Shown: positions 9,282 to 18,590, numbered from the stretch's first letter. The stretch is DNA of 64,000 bases from Devosia sp. (GCF_028290435.1 NZ_JAQGJV010000009.1:124001-188000); one strand, 5' to 3'. The notes: generated by a model from the sequence alone, not told the origin. Numbers and translations: made by a program.

Positions 9282-9746
9282 TCAATGAGCGACGGCGAGT
9301 TCCGGCTCGGGCAGGAGCAAGCCCAGGCGTTCGCGCAACGAGCGCTTTTTCTGCGCAAGGTCGGCAATGGTGTAGCCTTCGAGCACCGAGAAGAAGGCGC
9401 CGAGCGCCTCGCGCAGGGCCGAGTTCAGATCGCATTCGCCGATCAGCGGGCAATCAGCACCGCCATCCTCGAAGCACTCCGCCAGGGCAAAATTTTCTTC
9501 GGTCAGCATGATGGTTTCGAGCAGGGTGATCTCATTGGCCGGCTTGCCGAGGCGCACGCCGCCATGGCGGCCGCGCACGGTTTCCAGCAGGCCGTTTTCG
9601 ACCAAAGGCTTGATCAGCTTGAACAGGAACAGTTCGGAAATGGCGTAAGCCTTGGCGATATCGGCCACGCGGCTCAGGCCGGGCTGGTTGACAGCGCAAT
9701 AAACCAGGGCCCGAATTGCGTAATTGGACTGGCGCGTGAGTCTCAC
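9282..9746 (-). CDS. rirA: Rrf2-family iron-responsive repressor RirA
   Basis: An Fe-S-sensing global iron repressor, the functional counterpart of Fur in rhizobia. Started at GTG 9746 the protein is 154 residues and opens VRLTRQSNYAIRALVYCAVN, the standard Rrf2 winged-helix start. The three cluster ligands are Cys91, Cys99 and Cys105 (AECF...DCPLIGECD), the same numbering as in RirA of Rhizobium leguminosarum. An upstream start at 9812 is possible but adds unconserved residues. A RirA-type site lies between hemP and hmuR in this window, so this gene probably controls that locus. Confidence 0.9.
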   Translation of the reverse strand: MRLTRQSNYAIRALVYCAVNQPGLSRVADIAKAYAISELFLFKLIKPLVENGLLETVRGRHGGVRLGKPANEITLLETIMLTEENFALAECFEDGGADCPLIGECDLNSALREALGAFFSVLEGYTIADLAQKKRSLRERLGLLLPEPELAVAH

Positions 9747-9877
9747 TGGGGACCTTTTCTCGGGGCTTGCCCGCCGATTCGTCTGCTTGAGCGGAGCCGA
9801 CAGCTCCAGCAATTCCAGGGCTTTGGCCCTTGGAACGCCTTATAGAATGCTCGCCAGCTTATAACCATTCTAAAATA

Positions 9878-9896
9878 TGTCAACTTAACTTGAACA
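9878..9896. promoter_or_regulatory. Dyad in the rirA / HU divergent region
   Basis: TGTCAACTTAACTTGAACA is an interrupted inverted repeat (TGT-CAA and TTG-ACA halves). Another separated pair, TAGAATG (9843-9849) and CATTCTA (9866-9872), lies next to it toward rirA and faintly resembles iron-control-element halves, but with too long a gap. The binding protein is unknown. Confidence 0.4.
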
Positions 9897-9919
9897 GATT
9901 CGTCATGTTTTTAAAAGTG

Positions 9920-9933
9920 ATCGGCGCGCCGAT
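9920..9933. promoter_or_regulatory. Perfect 14-bp palindrome upstream of the HU-family gene
   Basis: ATCGGCGCGCCGAT is a perfect palindrome about 55 nt before the HU-family start. It is flanked by two copies of GTTTTTAAA (9907 and 9940, 33 bp or about three helical turns apart). The symmetry suggests an operator for that gene. The protein that binds is not known. Confidence 0.4.
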
Positions 9934-9986
9934 AGACACGTTTTTAAATTCCTCGTATGAACTTAACTGAATGAGGAGGTAAGATC

Positions 9987-10310
9987 GTGACTGAAACGAT
10001 CACCAAGGCGATGTTGTGCGCAGCCGTCGCTCGGCGGACGGGCTTGCCCAAGGCCGATGTAGCGGCCATCAGCGACGCCATGTTCGCCGCCATGAGCACG
10101 GCTCTGACGGCGGGCGACTATGTGAAATTAAGTGCCTTCGGGACGCTTGCGGTACGGCCCCGTGCCGAGCGCGTGGGCCGCAATCCCCGCACCGGCGAAC
10201 AACACCGGATCGCCCCGCGTCATACCGTGACGTTCATCCCCAGCGGGCAACTGCGCGAGGCCCTGTGCGAGCTGACCGAGACCAAAACGCTGGTTTCAGC
10301 GGAAGTCTAG
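9987..10310 (+). CDS. HU/IHF-family DNA-binding protein
   Basis: 107 residues from GTG behind GAGGAGG. It shows the HU/IHF fold: N-terminal helices to about residue 45, then VKLSAFGTLAVRPRAERVGR, NPRTGE and IAPRHTVTFIPSGQLRE, the beta arms that bend DNA. The sequence GRNPRTGE is the family signature. Ala/Cys-rich helices and several Cys (about 11 and 92) make it diverge from a housekeeping HU, so it is likely an accessory paralogue. It is divergent from rirA; whether it belongs to that regulon is unknown. Confidence 0.85.
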   Translation: MTETITKAMLCAAVARRTGLPKADVAAISDAMFAAMSTALTAGDYVKLSAFGTLAVRPRAERVGRNPRTGEQHRIAPRHTVTFIPSGQLREALCELTETKTLVSAEV

Positions 10311-10468
10311 GCGGCGTGGCGAGCAAGAGGATCGCCCGATCCAGCCTTTGCCGAGGCCACGGCGGCGGTGCCCTTTTTATGCCGGGCTGATTTTCCTCGA
10401 GGCGCGGGCGCGACGCCATCAATGGATGCCGAACTTGCGAGCTGTTCAGCTAAGCGTCGCGCCAGAGG

Positions 10469-11398
10469 TTAGTCCAGCGCCTTGACCAGTTCGGGAACCA
10501 GCGTGAACAGGTCCCCAACGAGGCCGAAATCGGCGACCTGGAAAATCGGCGCGTCGGCGTCCTTGTTGATGGCGACGACGATCCGGGAATCCTTCATGCC
10601 GGCCAGATGCTGGATGGCGCCGGAAATGCCGATGGCGATGTAAAGCTCGGGCGCGACCACCTTGCCGGTCTGGCCGACCTGCATGTCGTTGGCAGCGTAG
10701 CCGGCATCGACCGCGGCGCGCGAAGCGCCGATGGCAGCATTAAGCTTGTCGGCCAGCGGGGCCAATACAGCCTCGAATTGTTCGGCCGAGCCGAGAGCGC
10801 GGCCACCCGACACGACGACGCGCGCGCCGGCCAGTTCAGGACGGACCGAGGCCGAGAGCTCAGCACCGAGCCATTGCGACGTGCCCGGGTCGGCAGGAAC
10901 GCTCACAGTTTCGACCTGGGCATTGGCGCCTTCGCCGGTGGCGGTGAAGGCCGAAATGCGGATGGTGAGCACCAGCTTGCCGGTTGCCTGTACGGTTTCG
11001 ATGGCGTTTCCGGCGTAGATCGGGCGCTCGAAGGTGTCGGGCGCGAGGACCTTGCTGACTTCGGAAACCTGCATCACGTCAAGCAGCGCCGCAACACGCG
11101 GCAGCGTGTTCTTGCCGGTCGAGGTGGCGGCCGCGACAATGGCGTCATAGCCACCGGCCAGCGAGACCACCAGGGCAGCCAGCGGCTCGGCCAGTTGATG
11201 GGCCAGGCTTTCGGCGTCGGCGCTCAGCACCTTGGCGACGCCGTCCAGCCTGGTGGCGGCGGCAGCCACGGCACTGATACTGTGGCCGGCGACGAGGATA
11301 TGCACCGGCGCGCCTAGCGCTTTGGCAGCGGTCAGGGCCTTGGCGGTGGCTTCGTTGAGGGTTTTGCCATCGTGTTCGGCCAGGATCAGGGTTGTCAT
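10469..11398 (-). CDS. etfA: Electron transfer flavoprotein alpha subunit
   Basis: 309 residues; opens [20 protein letters not shown]. The C-terminal FAD domain shows [56 protein letters not shown] and [20 protein letters not shown], the diagnostic series. With EtfB it carries electrons from acyl-CoA and other flavin dehydrogenases to ETF-ubiquinone oxidoreductase. It starts 1 nt after the etfB stop, so it is the last gene of etfQO-etfB-etfA. Confidence 0.95.
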   Translation of the reverse strand: MTTLILAEHDGKTLNEATAKALTAAKALGAPVHILVAGHSISAVAAAATRLDGVAKVLSADAESLAHQLAEPLAALVVSLAGGYDAIVAAATSTGKNTLPRVAALLDVMQVSEVSKVLAPDTFERPIYAGNAIETVQATGKLVLTIRISAFTATGEGANAQVETVSVPADPGTSQWLGAELSASVRPELAGARVVVSGGRALGSAEQFEAVLAPLADKLNAAIGASRAAVDAGYAANDMQVGQTGKVVAPELYIAIGISGAIQHLAGMKDSRIVVAINKDADAPIFQVADFGLVGDLFTLVPELVKALD

Positions 11399-11399
11399 G

Positions 11400-12149
11400 T
11401 CAGAGCACTCCCGCCTGCTTGAGCTTGGCCGCCAATTCTTCGGCGGAGGCGACGATGATGCCGGCGGTGCGACCGGCGGGCTCGGTGGTTTTGAGTACGG
11501 TCAGGCGCGGCGCGATGTCGACACCCAGGGTTTCGGGGCTGGTTTCGTCAAGCGGTTTCTTCTTGGCCTTCATGATATTGGGCAGGGAGGCATAGCGCGG
11601 CTCGTTGAGGCGCAGGTCGGCGGTGACGAGGGCCGGGAGCGCCAGGCGCAGGGTTTCGTGACCACCGTCCACTTCGCGGGTCACGTCGATAGTGCCGGCA
11701 CCGATAACGATTTTGGAGGCAAACGTTGCCTGGGGCCAACCCAGAAGAGCGGAGAGCATCTGACCGGTCTGGTTGTTGTCGTCGTCGATGGCCTGCTTGC
11801 CCAGGATCACCAGGTCCGGCGCTTCGCTGGCGATCACGGCCTTGAGCACTTTGGCGACGGCCAGCGGCTCGATGCGCGGGGCCTCGGTCTTTACATGGAT
11901 GGCGCGGTCGGCGCCCATGGCAAGGCCAGCGCGCAGGGTTTCGGCGGACTTTTCAGAGCCCACGGTGACGATGACAACCTCGGTGGCCGTGCCGGCTTCC
12001 CTGAGGCGCAAAGCCTCTTCTAGGGCGTTTTCATCGAAGGGATTCATCGACATTTTGACATTGGCGGTGTCGACGCCCGACCCGTCGGGTTTGACGCGAA
12101 TCTTGACGTTGGCGTCGACGACCCGTTTGACGGGCACGAGAATCTTCAT
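11400..12149 (-). CDS. etfB: Electron transfer flavoprotein beta subunit
   Basis: 249 residues, opening [20 protein letters not shown], with [31 protein letters not shown] signature ([20 protein letters not shown]) and [20 protein letters not shown], all standard for EtfB, which binds AMP and forms the heterodimer with EtfA. It lies about 80 nt downstream of etfQO and directly before etfA. Confidence 0.95.
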   Translation of the reverse strand: MKILVPVKRVVDANVKIRVKPDGSGVDTANVKMSMNPFDENALEEALRLREAGTATEVVIVTVGSEKSAETLRAGLAMGADRAIHVKTEAPRIEPLAVAKVLKAVIASEAPDLVILGKQAIDDDNNQTGQMLSALLGWPQATFASKIVIGAGTIDVTREVDGGHETLRLALPALVTADLRLNEPRYASLPNIMKAKKKPLDETSPETLGVDIAPRLTVLKTTEPAGRTAGIIVASAEELAAKLKQAGVL

Positions 12150-12228
12150 GTCGAAAAGTCCTCCGCAAGCGTTGCGCGCTTAAAGCAGGACGAGGCGGGG
12201 CGCGCAAGTTTTTGCGCCTTTTGCGCCG

Positions 12229-13860
12229 CTACATATTGATGTAGTTCGGCCCGCCACCGCCTTCGGGGGGGACCCAATCGATGTTCTGGTTAGGGTCCTT
12301 GATGTCGCAGGTCTTGCAGTGGACGCAATTTTGCGCGTTGATGACGTAGCTGCCGTCCACCCATTCGTAGACGCCGGCGGGGCAATAGCGGGTCGATGGA
12401 CCGGCGAAAATGTCCAGCTCGCTGGATTTCTGCAAGGCCAGATCGGCGACATGCAGGTGGGGCGGCTGGTTTTCCTCGTGATTGGTGCCGGAGATGAACA
12501 CCGAGGAGAGGCGATCGAAGGTGAGGACGCCATCGCGCTTGGGGTAGTCGATGGGTTGATGCTGGGCGGCGGGTTCGAGCGTGGCGTAATCGGGTTTGCC
12601 ATGGCGGAGCGTACCGAAGAGCGAGGCGCCGAGCAGAGTGTTGCACCACATATCGAAGCCGGCGAGGCCCATGCCGAGCAGCGTGCCGAAGCGCGACAGC
12701 AGCGGCTTGACGTTGCGGACCTTGTGCAGGTCCTTGCCGATGGGGCCGGCGCGCAGGGCGGCGTCGAGATCGGCCAGGGTATCGCCGGAGCGACCGGCGG
12801 CGAGGGCCGCAGCGACGTGCTCGGCGGTGACGATGCCCGAGAGCACGGCGTTGTGGCTACCCTTGATGCGCGGCAGATTGACGAAGCCGGCTGCATCACC
12901 AACCAGCGCGCCACCGGGGAAGGCCAACTGGGGGATGGACTGGTAGCCGCCCTCGGAAATGGCGCGGGCACCGTAGGACAGGCGCTTGGCGCCTTCGAAG
13001 GTTCCCTTGATGGCGGGATGGGTCTTGAGGCGCTGAAATTCGTCGAAGGGGGAGAGGTAGGGATTTTTGTAGTTGAGGTGGACGACGAAGCCGATGGCGA
13101 CCTGGTTGTCTTCGAGGTGGTAGATGTAGGAGCCGCCGCCCACTGAATCCTGCAAGGGCCAGCCGAGCGTATGCTGCACGAGGCCGGGCTTGTGGTTGGC
13201 GTCGGTGACCTGCCAGATTTCCTTGAAGCCGATGCCGTATTTCTGGAAATCGGACTCTTTGGCCAAGCCGAATTCGGCAATGGCGCGCTTGGTGAGCGAA
13301 CCCCGCACGCCTTCGGCGAGGAGCACATATTTGCCCTTGAGGGCCATGCCGCGGGCGAAATTGGGGCCAGGCTCGCCGGATTTTTCGATGCCCATGTCGC
13401 CGGTGGCGACGCCGACGACCTTGCCGTCCTCGATCAACAGTTCGGCGCCGGCAAAGCCGGGATAAATGTCGACGCCCAAAGCCTCAGCCTCGGTGGCGAG
13501 CCATTTGCAGACGTTGGCGAGCGAGACGATGTAATTGCCGTGATTGCTCATCAGCGGCGGCATGATGAAGCCGGGCAACGGGAAGGCGGATTTTTCCGTT
13601 AGCCAGAGGAAGCGGTCATCGGTGACGGCAGTTTTGATAGGGGTTTCGCGCTCACGCCAGTCAGGGACAAGCGCATCGAGGCCGCTCGGATCGATGACGG
13701 CCCCGGAAATGACGTGCGAGCCGACTTCGGCGCCTTTTTCGACGATGAGGACGCTGAGGTCAGGTGAAATCTGTTTGAGGCGAATGGCGGCGGACAGGCC
13801 GGCCGGGCCGGCGCCGACGATGACGACGTCGAATTCCATCTCTTCGCGCGGTTCGGTCAT
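12229..13860 (-). CDS. Electron transfer flavoprotein-ubiquinone oxidoreductase
   Basis: 543 residues. The N-terminal FAD-binding motif is VVIVGAGPAGLSAAIRLKQ (about 11-29). The middle has the ubiquinone and membrane-surface region, and the C-terminus has a 4Fe-4S site with the cysteines of YCPAGVYEW and NCVHCKTCDIKDPNQNI. The enzyme passes electrons from ETF to ubiquinone at the inner membrane. It is first in the unit with etfB and etfA, so donor and acceptor of the pathway are made together. Full length, no defects. Confidence 0.95.
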   Translation of the reverse strand: MTEPREEMEFDVVIVGAGPAGLSAAIRLKQISPDLSVLIVEKGAEVGSHVISGAVIDPSGLDALVPDWRERETPIKTAVTDDRFLWLTEKSAFPLPGFIMPPLMSNHGNYIVSLANVCKWLATEAEALGVDIYPGFAGAELLIEDGKVVGVATGDMGIEKSGEPGPNFARGMALKGKYVLLAEGVRGSLTKRAIAEFGLAKESDFQKYGIGFKEIWQVTDANHKPGLVQHTLGWPLQDSVGGGSYIYHLEDNQVAIGFVVHLNYKNPYLSPFDEFQRLKTHPAIKGTFEGAKRLSYGARAISEGGYQSIPQLAFPGGALVGDAAGFVNLPRIKGSHNAVLSGIVTAEHVAAALAAGRSGDTLADLDAALRAGPIGKDLHKVRNVKPLLSRFGTLLGMGLAGFDMWCNTLLGASLFGTLRHGKPDYATLEPAAQHQPIDYPKRDGVLTFDRLSSVFISGTNHEENQPPHLHVADLALQKSSELDIFAGPSTRYCPAGVYEWVDGSYVINAQNCVHCKTCDIKDPNQNIDWVPPEGGGGPNYINM

Positions 13861-13932
13861 GATCTGTCTCGCTGGGAACGCGAGGTGGCCTTAGCACCGG
13901 CGTTTCGGCCACCGCAAGCGCCCATTTGGTGC

Positions 13933-13950
13933 GGCGAAACACTTTTCGCC
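13933..13950 (-). terminator. Hairpin after tonB
   Basis: GGCGAAA and TTTCGCC pair around CACT, 33 nt past the tonB stop. It could end the long heme operon transcript. The stem is short and has no strong T tract. Confidence 0.45.
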
Positions 13951-13983
13951 CTATGGGGCGGGCCAAAGGACGCCTGTGCTTGA

Positions 13984-15087
13984 TTATCCGCGCACGAAGG
14001 CCAGCGGTACGGTGAAGGCCCAGCTGTTGCGATTGGCGCCTGCGGGGATCGGCGGAAACGGGGCGGCGCGGGTCACGGTATCGATGCCGGCCTGGTCGAT
14101 GGCGGCGTTGCCCGACGACTGGACGACGCGGATGCCCGAGGGCTGGCCGCCGGCCGAGACTGTGAACTGCACATGCACCTCGCCCGCAGTGCCGCCACCC
14201 CCGCGGGGATAGCGCAAGGCGCGGCGCAGTTTTGAGACGACCTGGGTGGGATAGCGCGCCACCTCGGCATCGCCACCCGAACCGGAATTGCCCTGCTGGC
14301 CAGCCGAGGGCTTGGCGGCGACGGTGTCGGCTTGGTTCTGGCCGCCATTGCCGGCGGGAGCGGAGGGACGCGGCTGCGCCTGTTGCTGCACTGGCGGCTT
14401 GGGTGTAGCGCGGGGTGGCGGGGCAGCGGCCACCTGCTGGCGGGGCCGCTGCGCCGGCTCGGATGGACGGGGACGGCTGAGGGTGTGCGGAACCGGCGCG
14501 ACCTTGAGGTCGGTGACCTCGATGGGCTGCAAGCTTTCCTGCTGTACCGGCTGGATCGGGGTTGCGGTTTCGGCTGGCGCTGCGGTCGGGATGACCGGCG
14601 CGACCGCTTCGGCTTCCAGCGGCTCGGGCGAGATGGCACTCAATAGGGCCACCTCCATGCGGTCGGGTTCGGCTTCGGTCACCTCGACCGGCTCCTCCGG
14701 GGTCACCGGGGTGGCGCTGGTGGCTTCGACCGGCTCGATCTCGGTGGGCTCAAGGGGCTTGGCCTCAGTGGGCTTGATCGGCTCGGGTGGTGGCGGTTCG
14801 GCGGATTCGTGCTCCACCGGCGGCTCAAGCGTTTCCCGCTCGATGGCCTCGATGGTCTCGGGCACGGTCGGCGGCAGCGCTTCCGCACCGGCGGATACCA
14901 GGGTTTCGGTGGCGTCGCTTTCGATGGTGATGGTCTGGTTGGCGGAGACCGAGGCGATGGAGATGACCTCGACCGACACCGACTGGGCGGCGGGCGCGTC
15001 GTCGGGCTCGGGCCAGGCGAACATCAGGAGGCCCATGCCCAGCACGGCCGCATGCACCAGCGCTGATCCGGGCAGAGCAAAGTGCAT
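13984..15087 (-). CDS. tonB: TonB energy-transducing protein
   Basis: 367 residues. One N-terminal membrane segment (about 5-24), a very long Pro/Glu/Val-rich spacer (about 65-270) that spans the periplasm, and a C-terminal TonB domain (about 275-367: YPTQVVSKLRRALRYPRG, GEVHVQFTVSAGGQPSGIRV, PFPPIP). It transmits proton-motive energy from ExbBD to outer-membrane receptors such as HmuR. It starts 1 nt after the exbD stop, as the last gene of the heme operon. The spacer is longer than in E. coli TonB (239 aa in total there). Confidence 0.92.
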   Translation of the reverse strand: MHFALPGSALVHAAVLGMGLLMFAWPEPDDAPAAQSVSVEVISIASVSANQTITIESDATETLVSAGAEALPPTVPETIEAIERETLEPPVEHESAEPPPPEPIKPTEAKPLEPTEIEPVEATSATPVTPEEPVEVTEAEPDRMEVALLSAISPEPLEAEAVAPVIPTAAPAETATPIQPVQQESLQPIEVTDLKVAPVPHTLSRPRPSEPAQRPRQQVAAAPPPRATPKPPVQQQAQPRPSAPAGNGGQNQADTVAAKPSAGQQGNSGSGGDAEVARYPTQVVSKLRRALRYPRGGGGTAGEVHVQFTVSAGGQPSGIRVVQSSGNAAIDQAGIDTVTRAAPFPPIPAGANRNSWAFTVPLAFVRG

Positions 15088-15088
15088 T

Positions 15089-15538
15089 TCAGGGCGCCTG
15101 CTGCTGTTCGGTGATGAGGCCGATCTTGTCGAAACCGGCGCCGGACAGCGCGCCCATGACCTGCATGATCATGCCGTATTGGGCGGTGGAATCGCCGCGC
15201 ACGTAGAGGCGTTCGTCGGTGCCCTGGGTGGCCAGGGACTGCACCGTTGAGACAAGCGCGTCGATGGCGACCGGCTCGTTGTCGATGGAAATGGCGCCAT
15301 CGGGGGTGACGGTGACGGTGATCGGCTTTGCATCGACCGGCATGGCCTTGGCGCGGGTCTGGGGCAGATCGACCGGCACGCCCATGGTCATCAGCGGGGC
15401 GGCCACCATGAAGACGATCAGCAACACCAGCATGACGTCGACCAATGGGGTAACGTTGATCTCGCTGATCGGGCTATTGCCACGACCGCGGCGGCCGCGC
15501 CGGCCGCCGGATTTGGCGCTGCCTGCCGACATGCCCAT
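15089..15538 (-). CDS. exbD: Biopolymer transport protein ExbD
   Basis: 149 residues. A Gly/Arg-rich cytoplasmic N-terminus, then ISEINVTPLVDVMLVLLIVF: the Asp in PLVDV is the essential proton-path residue of the ExbD/TolR family. The rest is a periplasmic domain. The ATG overlaps the exbB stop by one base; a second ATG six codons in (MSAGSAKSG) is also possible. It forms the Ton motor with ExbB and TonB here; context argues for ExbD rather than TolR. Confidence 0.92.
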   Translation of the reverse strand: MGMSAGSAKSGGRRGRRGRGNSPISEINVTPLVDVMLVLLIVFMVAAPLMTMGVPVDLPQTRAKAMPVDAKPITVTVTPDGAISIDNEPVAIDALVSTVQSLATQGTDERLYVRGDSTAQYGMIMQVMGALSGAGFDKIGLITEQQQAP

Positions 15539-16233
15539 CAGAGAGCCCTGCCCGCATCGATCTGGCGCGACAGCAGCGCGACGAGGCGATCGGCGAAGCC
15601 TTCCAGCCGCGAGATCAGCTTGCCGGCATCGGCGCTGAGCTTGTTATAGGCAATGACGGCGGGGATGGCGGCGAGCAGGCCAAGGGCGGTGGCCAACAGG
15701 GCCTCGGCAATACCGGGCGCGACGACGGCGAGGCTCGTGTTCTCGGCATTGGCGATGGCGGTGAAGGCATTCATGATGCCCCAGACGGTGCCGAACAGGC
15801 CGACGAACGGACCGGCGCTGCCGATGGTGGCGAGGAAGCCGAGGCGCTGTTCGAGCTTGGCGCTTTGTTCGGTGACGGCCAGATCCAACGCGATTTCGAG
15901 GCGGCTTTGCAGGCCACCGGCAGCGGCCTGGGCGGCATGGCTTTTATCCCATTCATCCATAGCGGCGACGAATACGGCGGAGAGGCCGCTTTGGGTCTTG
16001 CCGGCATAATCCTGGCGCAGATCGGCCAGGGGGCGGCCGGCGGCAAAGGCCTTGTCGAAGGCGGCCATATCGCGGCGCGCCTTGGCATAGGCGGCGATGC
16101 GGTTGGCAATGATGGCCCAGCACCAGATGGAGGCGACCAGGAGGCCGATCATGACGCCCTTGACCACCCAATCGGCCTGCAGGAACAGGGCCAGCATGGA
16201 GAAATCATGGGCGGGGGCGGCGGCGGTTTCCAT
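15538..16233 (-). CDS. exbB: Proton channel subunit ExbB
   Basis: 231 residues from ATG 16233 (a TTG one codon earlier is less likely). Three membrane segments: about 23-45, 125-150 and 165-190, with the MotA/TolQ/ExbB core FLATIGSAGPFVGLFGTVWG and IAEALLATALGLLAAIPAVI. It forms the proton-conducting pentamer that powers TonB. It starts 11 nt after the small secreted protein gene, inside the heme operon. Confidence 0.92.
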   Translation of the reverse strand: METAAAPAHDFSMLALFLQADWVVKGVMIGLLVASIWCWAIIANRIAAYAKARRDMAAFDKAFAAGRPLADLRQDYAGKTQSGLSAVFVAAMDEWDKSHAAQAAAGGLQSRLEIALDLAVTEQSAKLEQRLGFLATIGSAGPFVGLFGTVWGIMNAFTAIANAENTSLAVVAPGIAEALLATALGLLAAIPAVIAYNKLSADAGKLISRLEGFADRLVALLSRQIDAGRAL

Positions 16234-16244
16234 CAAAGCTATCC

Positions 16245-16667
16245 TTAGAGGCCGAAGGTGATGCTTGGTCTTGTCGTGGTCTTGAGATTGTCGAGGCAGG
16301 CGGCGGGTGCGAGCCCGGTGCCCTCGCAGGCCGAGACAGTGTTGATCAGCACGCGGCCGATACCGTCACAGGGCAGGTCGGCGAGTTCGAATTGCAGGAC
16401 CTTGGTCTTGCCTTCGGTCAGGCCCTTGAAATCCAAGTTGACGATGCGGTCGATGGCGCCATCGGCATCGAAGAGAGCGGTCTCGATGGCGGCTCGATCA
16501 AGGGGAGCGCCCAGCTTATTGGTCGCGAGGAAGGTGACCTTGCACCCCTTCTCGGTGGGCTGGAGCGCGTTCAGTTCCAGATCGAGCGAGAGGGGCGCGC
16601 TCGCCTGTGCGAAGGCGGGAGCGGAGAAGGCGAGGACCAGCGCGATGGCTTTGAACAATGGGGACAT
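16245..16667 (-). CDS. Secreted 140-residue protein of the heme operon, unknown function
   Basis: Started at ATG 16667, which overlaps the hmuV stop as TGATG, the product has a signal peptide (SPLFKAIALVLAFSAPAFAQA, cut after about residue 20) and a mature part of about 120 residues with four cysteines (GCKVTF, LPCDG, SACEG, AACLD), enough for two disulfides. It reads like an all-beta periplasmic domain. No heme-binding motif is evident. Its position between hmuV and exbB, with no gaps, strongly suggests a role in heme uptake or Ton function; no family was recognised. Confidence 0.8.
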   Translation of the reverse strand: MSPLFKAIALVLAFSAPAFAQASAPLSLDLELNALQPTEKGCKVTFLATNKLGAPLDRAAIETALFDADGAIDRIVNLDFKGLTEGKTKVLQFELADLPCDGIGRVLINTVSACEGTGLAPAACLDNLKTTTRPSITFGL

Positions 16668-17485
16668 CAGGCGACCTTGGTTTGAATTGCGTCGCGACGG
16701 GCGGCGGATTGGGGGAGGACGAAGGGCATGCCGGGGGCCGGGGTATGATTGACCTGCATGGGGCAATCGAAGACGTCAGCCAGGAGGCTATCGGTCAGCA
16801 CTTCGGAGGGCGTGCCGAAGCCGGCGACGCGGCCCTGGCGCAGGGCCAGGATCTGGTCGGCATACATGGCGGCCAGGTTGAGATCGTGCAGGATGGCGAT
16901 GACGCCACCGCCCGCATTGGCGAAGGAACGGGCCACATCCATGATCATCAACTGATGCTTGATATCGAGGCTGGAGACCGGCTCGTCGAGGAACAGGTAG
17001 CGCGGGACGCCATCGAGCACCGGAATCCAGACCTGGCAGAGCACGCGGGCGAGCTGGACGCGCTGCTGTTCGCCGCCGGAGAGTTCGCCATAGAAGCGAC
17101 CGGCGAAACCATCGAGATCGACGCGGGCCAGAGCCAGTTCGGGCAGGCGCTTGCGGGCGGAAAGAGGCACGCCTGAGAGGCCGGCAGTCAGGCCGAGCGC
17201 AACCACTTCGCGCACGGTGAAGGGAAAGGGCAGAGCGCTTTGCTGCGGCAGCACGGCGCGCAGGGTGGCGGCTTCGATGGGGCGCAGCAATTGCAGGTCG
17301 CGACCATTGATCGAGATCAGGCCATCATAGGCGTAATCGCGGCAGAGCGCCTTCATCAGCGTGGTCTTGCCCGAGCCGTTGGGGCCGATGACGGCGGTCA
17401 GTTGGCCCGGTTTGGCGGTGAGGCTAACGCCTTCGAGGATGCGGCGGCCGGATATTGCCACGCTGACATCGTAAGCTTCGATCAT
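16667..17485 (-). CDS. hmuV: Heme ABC transporter ATP-binding protein
   Basis: 272 residues from ATG 17485 (GGTGA ahead; an ATG 21 nt earlier would overlap hmuU). Walker A VIGPNGSGKTTLM (about 33-45), signature LSGGEQQRVQLARVL, Walker B YLFLDEPVSSLD and the switch His in IAILHDLNLAAMYAD. It powers heme import through HmuU. The FecE/HmuV subgroup is supported by the flanking hmuU and hmuT genes. Confidence 0.93.
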   Translation of the reverse strand: MIEAYDVSVAISGRRILEGVSLTAKPGQLTAVIGPNGSGKTTLMKALCRDYAYDGLISINGRDLQLLRPIEAATLRAVLPQQSALPFPFTVREVVALGLTAGLSGVPLSARKRLPELALARVDLDGFAGRFYGELSGGEQQRVQLARVLCQVWIPVLDGVPRYLFLDEPVSSLDIKHQLMIMDVARSFANAGGGVIAILHDLNLAAMYADQILALRQGRVAGFGTPSEVLTDSLLADVFDCPMQVNHTPAPGMPFVLPQSAARRDAIQTKVA

Positions 17486-17489
17486 GGCA

Positions 17490-18590
17490 TCACCAGGCGA
17501 TGGCATTGCGGCGGCGCAGCAATATCCAGAGGAAGAAGGGGCCGCCGACGGCCGCCGTTACGATGCCGATGGGCAGTTCGGCCGGGGCGACGACGAGGCG
17601 GCTGACGGCATCGGCCATCAAGAGGAACGAGGCGCCGAGCAGGGCCGAAGCCGGCAGCAGGTAGCGGTGATCGGGCCCGATGACGAGACGCAGCAGATGG
17701 GGCACGACGATGCCGACGAAACCGATGCCGCCCGAGACGGCAACAGAAGCGCCGGTTGCAGCAGCGACGGCCACGATGGCGGCGAGCTTGAAGCGCTGCA
17801 CCGGTAGGCCGAGGTGACCGGCGGTCGCCTCGCCCAGGGTCAGGGCATTGAGGCCCTTGGCGAGGAAGGCCGAGGCGGTCAGCGCCACGACAATGATCGG
17901 GCCGGAGGCCATGATCTTGGTCCAGTTGGCGCCCGAGAGTGAGCCGAGGCCCCAGAACGTCAGGTCGCGGAGCTGGCTGTCAGTGGCGACATAGACCAGC
18001 ACGCCGGTGATGGCGCCAGCCAGCGCGCCAATGGCGATGCCGGCGAGCAGCATCGTGGCGATGGCGGTCTGGCCGGCCTTGGTGGCGACGCGGTAAAGAA
18101 TGAAGGTGGTGATCAGGCCGCCGATGAAGGAGGCGATCTGGAGGGCGTAGATGCCGAGGAAGGCGGTCAGCGGCGCCAGCATGGTGGTGCCCAGCACGAT
18201 GATCCCGACGGCGCCAAGACCCGCGCCGGCCGAGACGCCGACGAGGCCCGGATCGGCCAGGGGATTGCGGAACAGGCCTTGCATGAGCAGGCCCGAGGTG
18301 GCGAGCGCGGCGCCGACCAGGACGCCCAGGATCATGCGTGGCAGGCGGATATTATAGATGACGGTCTGGTCGCGCAGCAGCGCGGCCGGATCGGCGGTGG
18401 TCCCGCCGAACCAGGAGCCGACCAGATTGAGCGCGGAAGCGCCCGAGGCGCCGGTGGTCATCGAGATGACCATGGTGACCAGAAGCAGGATGACCAGGAC
18501 GGCGATGGCCAGCCGGCCGAGCGCTGAGCGGTCACCCGCCAGGCGCTCGGCGCGGCGGGGCGCGTCGGACATGGAGAGTGCCGCGGTCAT
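17490..18590 (-). CDS. hmuU: Heme ABC transporter permease
   Basis: 366 residues with about ten hydrophobic segments, of the BtuC/FecCD type: RLPRMILGVLVGAALATSGL, NPLADPGLVGVSAGAG, FWGLGSLSGANW and VGIVVPHLLRLVIGPDHRYL. It forms the inner-membrane heme channel. Its ATG overlaps the hmuT stop (ATGA) and it ends 4 nt before hmuV. Confidence 0.94.
   Translation of the reverse strand: MTAALSMSDAPRRAERLAGDRSALGRLAIAVLVILLLVTMVISMTTGASGASALNLVGSWFGGTTADPAALLRDQTVIYNIRLPRMILGVLVGAALATSGLLMQGLFRNPLADPGLVGVSAGAGLGAVGIIVLGTTMLAPLTAFLGIYALQIASFIGGLITTFILYRVATKAGQTAIATMLLAGIAIGALAGAITGVLVYVATDSQLRDLTFWGLGSLSGANWTKIMASGPIIVVALTASAFLAKGLNALTLGEATAGHLGLPVQRFKLAAIVAVAAATGASVAVSGGIGFVGIVVPHLLRLVIGPDHRYLLPASALLGASFLLMADAVSRLVVAPAELPIGIVTAAVGGPFFLWILLRRRNAIAW

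Noticed and set aside
12180-13328. Long open frame overlapping etfQO in another frame
   Set aside because: Ser/Pro/Arg-rich shadow typical of GC-rich DNA; the ETF-QO frame is unmistakable.
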